A stretch of DNA of 64,000 nucleotides from a virus. Every line of letters starts with the position of its first letter. Position 1 is the stretch's first letter. Below are positions 61,882-64,000 of the stretch, in pieces. Where the stretch lies: the IMG/VR virus record IMGVR_UViG_3300036792_000218, positions 1-64,000 of that record. One strand, written 5' to 3'. Under the pieces are notes generated by a model, which worked only from the letters and a program-made list of their open reading frames with translations, was not told the origin of the DNA and did no database searches. The position numbers and the translations under genes were made by a program.

Positions 61882-62703
61882 TTAGTGCAGCGGGGCGGTG
61901 CCGGACAGGAGCCGCAGGTCGAGCGCGATCTCCCGGAAGCTGGACACGCCGGTCAGCGCGGCGTAGGTGAAGAACTCGTTCTTCCTGCTGATGTCCCCGA
62001 GGTGCTCGACGAACTCGTCGTGGGCGTCGCCGTAGCCGATCGCGGCGAACGCGACGACCCTGCGCTCACTGCAGGTCAGCATGAACTCGTCGAACGCGCG
62101 CGGGTCGTTGAACCGGCCGTCGCCGGCGCCGAGGATCACCTGTGCCGGGCACTCGTCGTCGGGGAGGTAGTTCGGGCTCTTGGGGTTGCGGAACTCGTTG
62201 TCGAACGCGGTGCTGACCGCGACCAGCGCCGGGGCGACGAACGTCTGAAGGCCCCGGTACACCAGGCCCCTGTAGATCTCGACCTTCTCCAGGACGTTGA
62301 GGGTGTTCAGGTCGTGCAGGTCCCGCTCGTCGTCGGACTCGTCTTCCGGCACGCCGTCCTCGTCGAGACCGAACTTGATCTCGCCGGGGTAGCAGAACGC
62401 GAAGCCGCGCACGCCGCCCCGTCCGGTGCCCTCTTCCTTCTTGGCCATCGCGTCGTCACCCTCGAACGCGGTGACGAACTCCGGCAGGGCACTGGCGACC
62501 AGCTCGACCTTCGTGATCGTCTCCTCGGGGTCGGCGTACTCCTGGTTGGACCCGGACGCGTCGAGGACCACGCCCGGCTCCTTCTTGCGGTCGGTGTTGG
62601 GCAGCTCGAACCGCTCGCGCTCGGTGCGCTTGCCGGGGATGCCCGTGACGGGCTGCTCCAGGATTTCCCCGACCGTCATGCTGGCGATGCTTCTTCCTGA
62701 CAT
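61882..62703 (-). CDS. VWA-domain protein
   Basis: This 273-residue protein starts at ATG 62701-62703. Residues 45-55 read GVVLDASGSNQ, the D-x-S-x-S metal-ion site of von Willebrand A domains (D48, S50, S52). Further VWA-like strands include LTCSERRVVAFAAIGYGDA. VWA domains mediate metal-dependent protein binding, and phage examples are known but unexplained. It precedes an intercistronic hairpin. Partner unknown. Confidence 0.78.
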   Translation of the reverse strand: MSGRSIASMTVGEILEQPVTGIPGKRTERERFELPNTDRKKEPGVVLDASGSNQEYADPEETITKVELVASALPEFVTAFEGDDAMAKKEEGTGRGGVRGFAFCYPGEIKFGLDEDGVPEDESDDERDLHDLNTLNVLEKVEIYRGLVYRGLQTFVAPALVAVSTAFDNEFRNPKSPNYLPDDECPAQVILGAGDGRFNDPRAFDEFMLTCSERRVVAFAAIGYGDAHDEFVEHLGDISRKNEFFTYAALTGVSSFREIALDLRLLSGTAPLH

Positions 62704-62721
62704 GGGCTGTTCCTTTCGTGG

Positions 62722-62749
62722 CCACGGGCGGCCCTTGTGCCGCCCGTGG
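62722..62749 (-). other. Intercistronic hairpin H5
   Basis: CCACGGGCGGC and GCCGCCCGTGG form an 11-bp perfect stem with a 6-base loop between the stop of the 107-residue gene and the VWA ribosome-binding site. The stem sequence differs from H1-H4. Confidence 0.6.
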
Positions 62750-62764
62750 GGCTTTGGGGGTTGC

Positions 62765-63088
62765 TCACCTGCGGCCCCGCGCGCGGAGCCTGGCGAGGAA
62801 CGTGCTGTGCGGGACGACGTTCTCCGGGGCGGGCTGCCTGGCTTCCTTGGCCCGCTCGCGGCGTTCCTTCTCAAGCGGGCAGGTCGCCACGTGCGGCATC
62901 AGGCGGCGCTCGTAGCCGTACGGTTCCTCACCGTCCTTCAACTGGCGGCTGAGCCACGTGCCGGTCCCGTCGCGGTACACGGCCTGGTTACCGTCCGGGT
63001 CCGGCTTCGGGTTGAGCGCGATCGACCGGTTGTTGACCGTCCGCGCCCACAGGAGCCGCGCGCCGCAGTCGCAGTTGAAGCGCCTCAC
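62765..63088 (-). CDS. Hypothetical 107-residue zinc-site protein
   Basis: The start is GTG 63086-63088, overlapping the upstream stop (GTGA). The N-terminal RRFNCDCGARLLWARTVNNR and later PHVATCPLE make a four-Cys/His site typical of small actinophage DNA-binding proteins. The C-terminal half is basic. No family is recognised. Confidence 0.6.
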   Translation of the reverse strand: MRRFNCDCGARLLWARTVNNRSIALNPKPDPDGNQAVYRDGTGTWLSRQLKDGEEPYGYERRLMPHVATCPLEKERRERAKEARQPAPENVVPHSTFLARLRARGRR

Positions 63089-63468
63089 GGGGTCGGCTCC
63101 CCGGCGTCGTCCGTGAGCGGGCGGCACGCTCCGGGGTGACCCCGGAAGAGGATGCAGCCGGGCACCCGGCAGTCAACAAGCCAGTCGACGCGGCGGCGCG
63201 GGCAATCCGGCTCGATGTCGGGGTCCTGGGGTGCCGGCCCGTTGATGTTCCAGCGGAGCCATGCCGTCGTGGTGGTGCCGTCGTCGTCAAGGCTGGCGAT
63301 CCACGAGCCGCAGTCGGGGGAGTGGCCCGCCTCGAGCATGCAGGCGGCACCGGCGACGGACACCTTGACGGGACCGCTCATGCCGTCCCCGTCGGCGGCG
63401 CTGCGAATGACTGCGGCTAGGTCGGTGTCGGTCAGGCTGGTTTCGACGTGGCAGGGGTTGAAGCTCAC
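63085..63468 (-). CDS. Hypothetical 127-residue protein with Cys cluster
   Basis: The start is GTG 63466-63468 (MSFNPCHVETSLTDTD), overlapping the upstream stop. Several Cys/His (CMLEAGHSPDCGSW, DCPRRRVDWLVDCRVPGCIL) suggest a double zinc fold. The C-terminus is GHPGACRPLTDDAG. No family is recognised. Confidence 0.6.
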   Translation of the reverse strand: MSFNPCHVETSLTDTDLAAVIRSAADGDGMSGPVKVSVAGAACMLEAGHSPDCGSWIASLDDDGTTTTAWLRWNINGPAPQDPDIEPDCPRRRVDWLVDCRVPGCILFRGHPGACRPLTDDAGEPTP

Positions 63469-63989
63469 GCGGTTCTCCTTCGAGTGTGGCGCTTGTCGAC
63501 TTCCGTCCCCCGGCAGTGCCGGCAGAGGCGCGTTTCGGGGTCCTCGTCGTACTGGTGGCCTGCGTCCCGCTGCGCGGCGGGTGCTGCGCTGGCGCGGGCA
63601 GCGGCGGCGGCATCGGCCCACCACGGGCCGTCGTGCTCAAGTCGTCCGGGGTACTTCGTGCCTGGGTCTGCGGCCACGAGGCGCATCGCTGCGACGACGA
63701 GCGGCCACGGCCGGGCAGCGATGCCGGGGCGTTCGAGCACGCGGCGGACTGACCGGGCCGACCATTCGGGGCGCGCCCGGCCGACCTCGGCGGCGAGGGC
63801 AAGCAGTTCGGGGTTTCCCTGTGCCGGGAATTCCCTCCCTCCCTCCCCTGGGTTCGCGACGGCTGCGAGCAGCGGCGGCTGATAGGGGGCGGGGGGGGTA
63901 GGGGGGGTAGGGGGGTTGGTTTTAAGATCTTTAAAACCCAAAGACCCTGAACGCGCGCGCGAGGCGTCCGTGGAACCCGGACCCTTCAC
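63465..63989 (-). CDS. Hypothetical protein, possibly continuing beyond the right edge
   Basis: This frame has 174 codons from GTG 63987-63989, but it is open to the edge, so the true start may lie outside. A Pro-rich linker is encoded by runs of G near 63891-63916. The C-terminal part (RPWPLVVAAMRLVAADPGTK, then YPGRLEHDGPWW) matches the ending of proteins encoded near actinophage replication genes. CRHCRGTEVDKRHTRRR is a zinc/basic tail. Its role in replication is inference. Confidence 0.55.
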   Translation of the reverse strand: MKGPGSTDASRARSGSLGFKDLKTNPPTPPTPPAPYQPPLLAAVANPGEGGREFPAQGNPELLALAAEVGRARPEWSARSVRRVLERPGIAARPWPLVVAAMRLVAADPGTKYPGRLEHDGPWWADAAAAARASAAPAAQRDAGHQYDEDPETRLCRHCRGTEVDKRHTRRRTA

Positions 63990-64000
63990 GACGTGAAACC

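Noticed and set aside
63891-63916. Runs of G as a sequencing artefact
   Set aside because: In the leftward frame they encode a Pro/Thr linker, which is plausible, though the exact run length may be unreliable.

Overview
The window is one continuous piece of a temperate siphovirus genome from a high-GC actinobacterial host. By eye the GC content is about 70%, GTG/TTG starts are common, and most neighbouring genes overlap by 4 bp (ATGA/GTGA). The integrase attachment core is the 3' part of an actinobacterial-type tRNA-Ser(GCU). No host gene is recognisable, and phage genes run off both edges. Related direct repeats flank the tRNA core on both sides, which fits an intact attP (unintegrated form) better than an attL or attR.

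Layout. (1) 1-3.8 kb: leftward small genes in short operons, including a DUF6884 protein and two paralogous putative DNA-binding proteins. (2) 3.85-37.8 kb: the rightward late operon. It carries terminase, portal with a ParB-like C-terminal domain, small genes, a 2H phosphoesterase-MuF fusion, maturation protease/scaffold, major capsid protein, connectors, tail tube, frameshifted tail chaperones, a 1202-residue tape measure, a LamG-containing tail protein, C1q-like and fibre-like proteins with duplications, membrane proteins, HNH, a zinc-finger micropeptide, a C39-like protein and a GH25 lysin. A strong terminator follows at 37.82 kb. Short leftward gene islands interrupt this operon at 10.3, 18.2 and 19.5 kb. 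(3) 38-41.2 kb: a leftward cassette of excisionase-like protein, small membrane peptide, processive GT2 polysaccharide synthase, GH26-like lipoprotein and one unknown. (4) 41.3-44.1 kb: tyrosine integrase, attP and a serine resolvase. (5) 44.3-64 kb: about 45 leftward, mostly uncharacterised genes. These include a ParB-like protein, LuxR- and XRE-type HTH proteins, a secreted protein, an LPD29-like protein, a SWIM/DUF6011 zinc protein and a VWA-domain protein. Replication enzymes are not seen and probably lie beyond the right edge.

The clearest undescribed system is regulatory. Seven leftward promoters (near 0.6, 1.3, 2.7, 3.8, 49.3, 52.4 and 55.6 kb) share a 31-bp inverted repeat with 9-bp arms and a 13-bp spacer. 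One arm lies on the -35 box and the other on the -10 box (TTGACA, 17 bp, TARTGT). This looks like one regulon with one operator family controlling all the leftward operons. Other points of interest are the GT2/GH26 surface-polysaccharide cassette beside xis/int, the virion-linked 2H phosphoesterase and ParB-like fusions, a lysin with an N-terminal membrane domain and an altered catalytic motif, and a family of near-identical intercistronic hairpins.

All family assignments were made by reading motifs; no database search was run.
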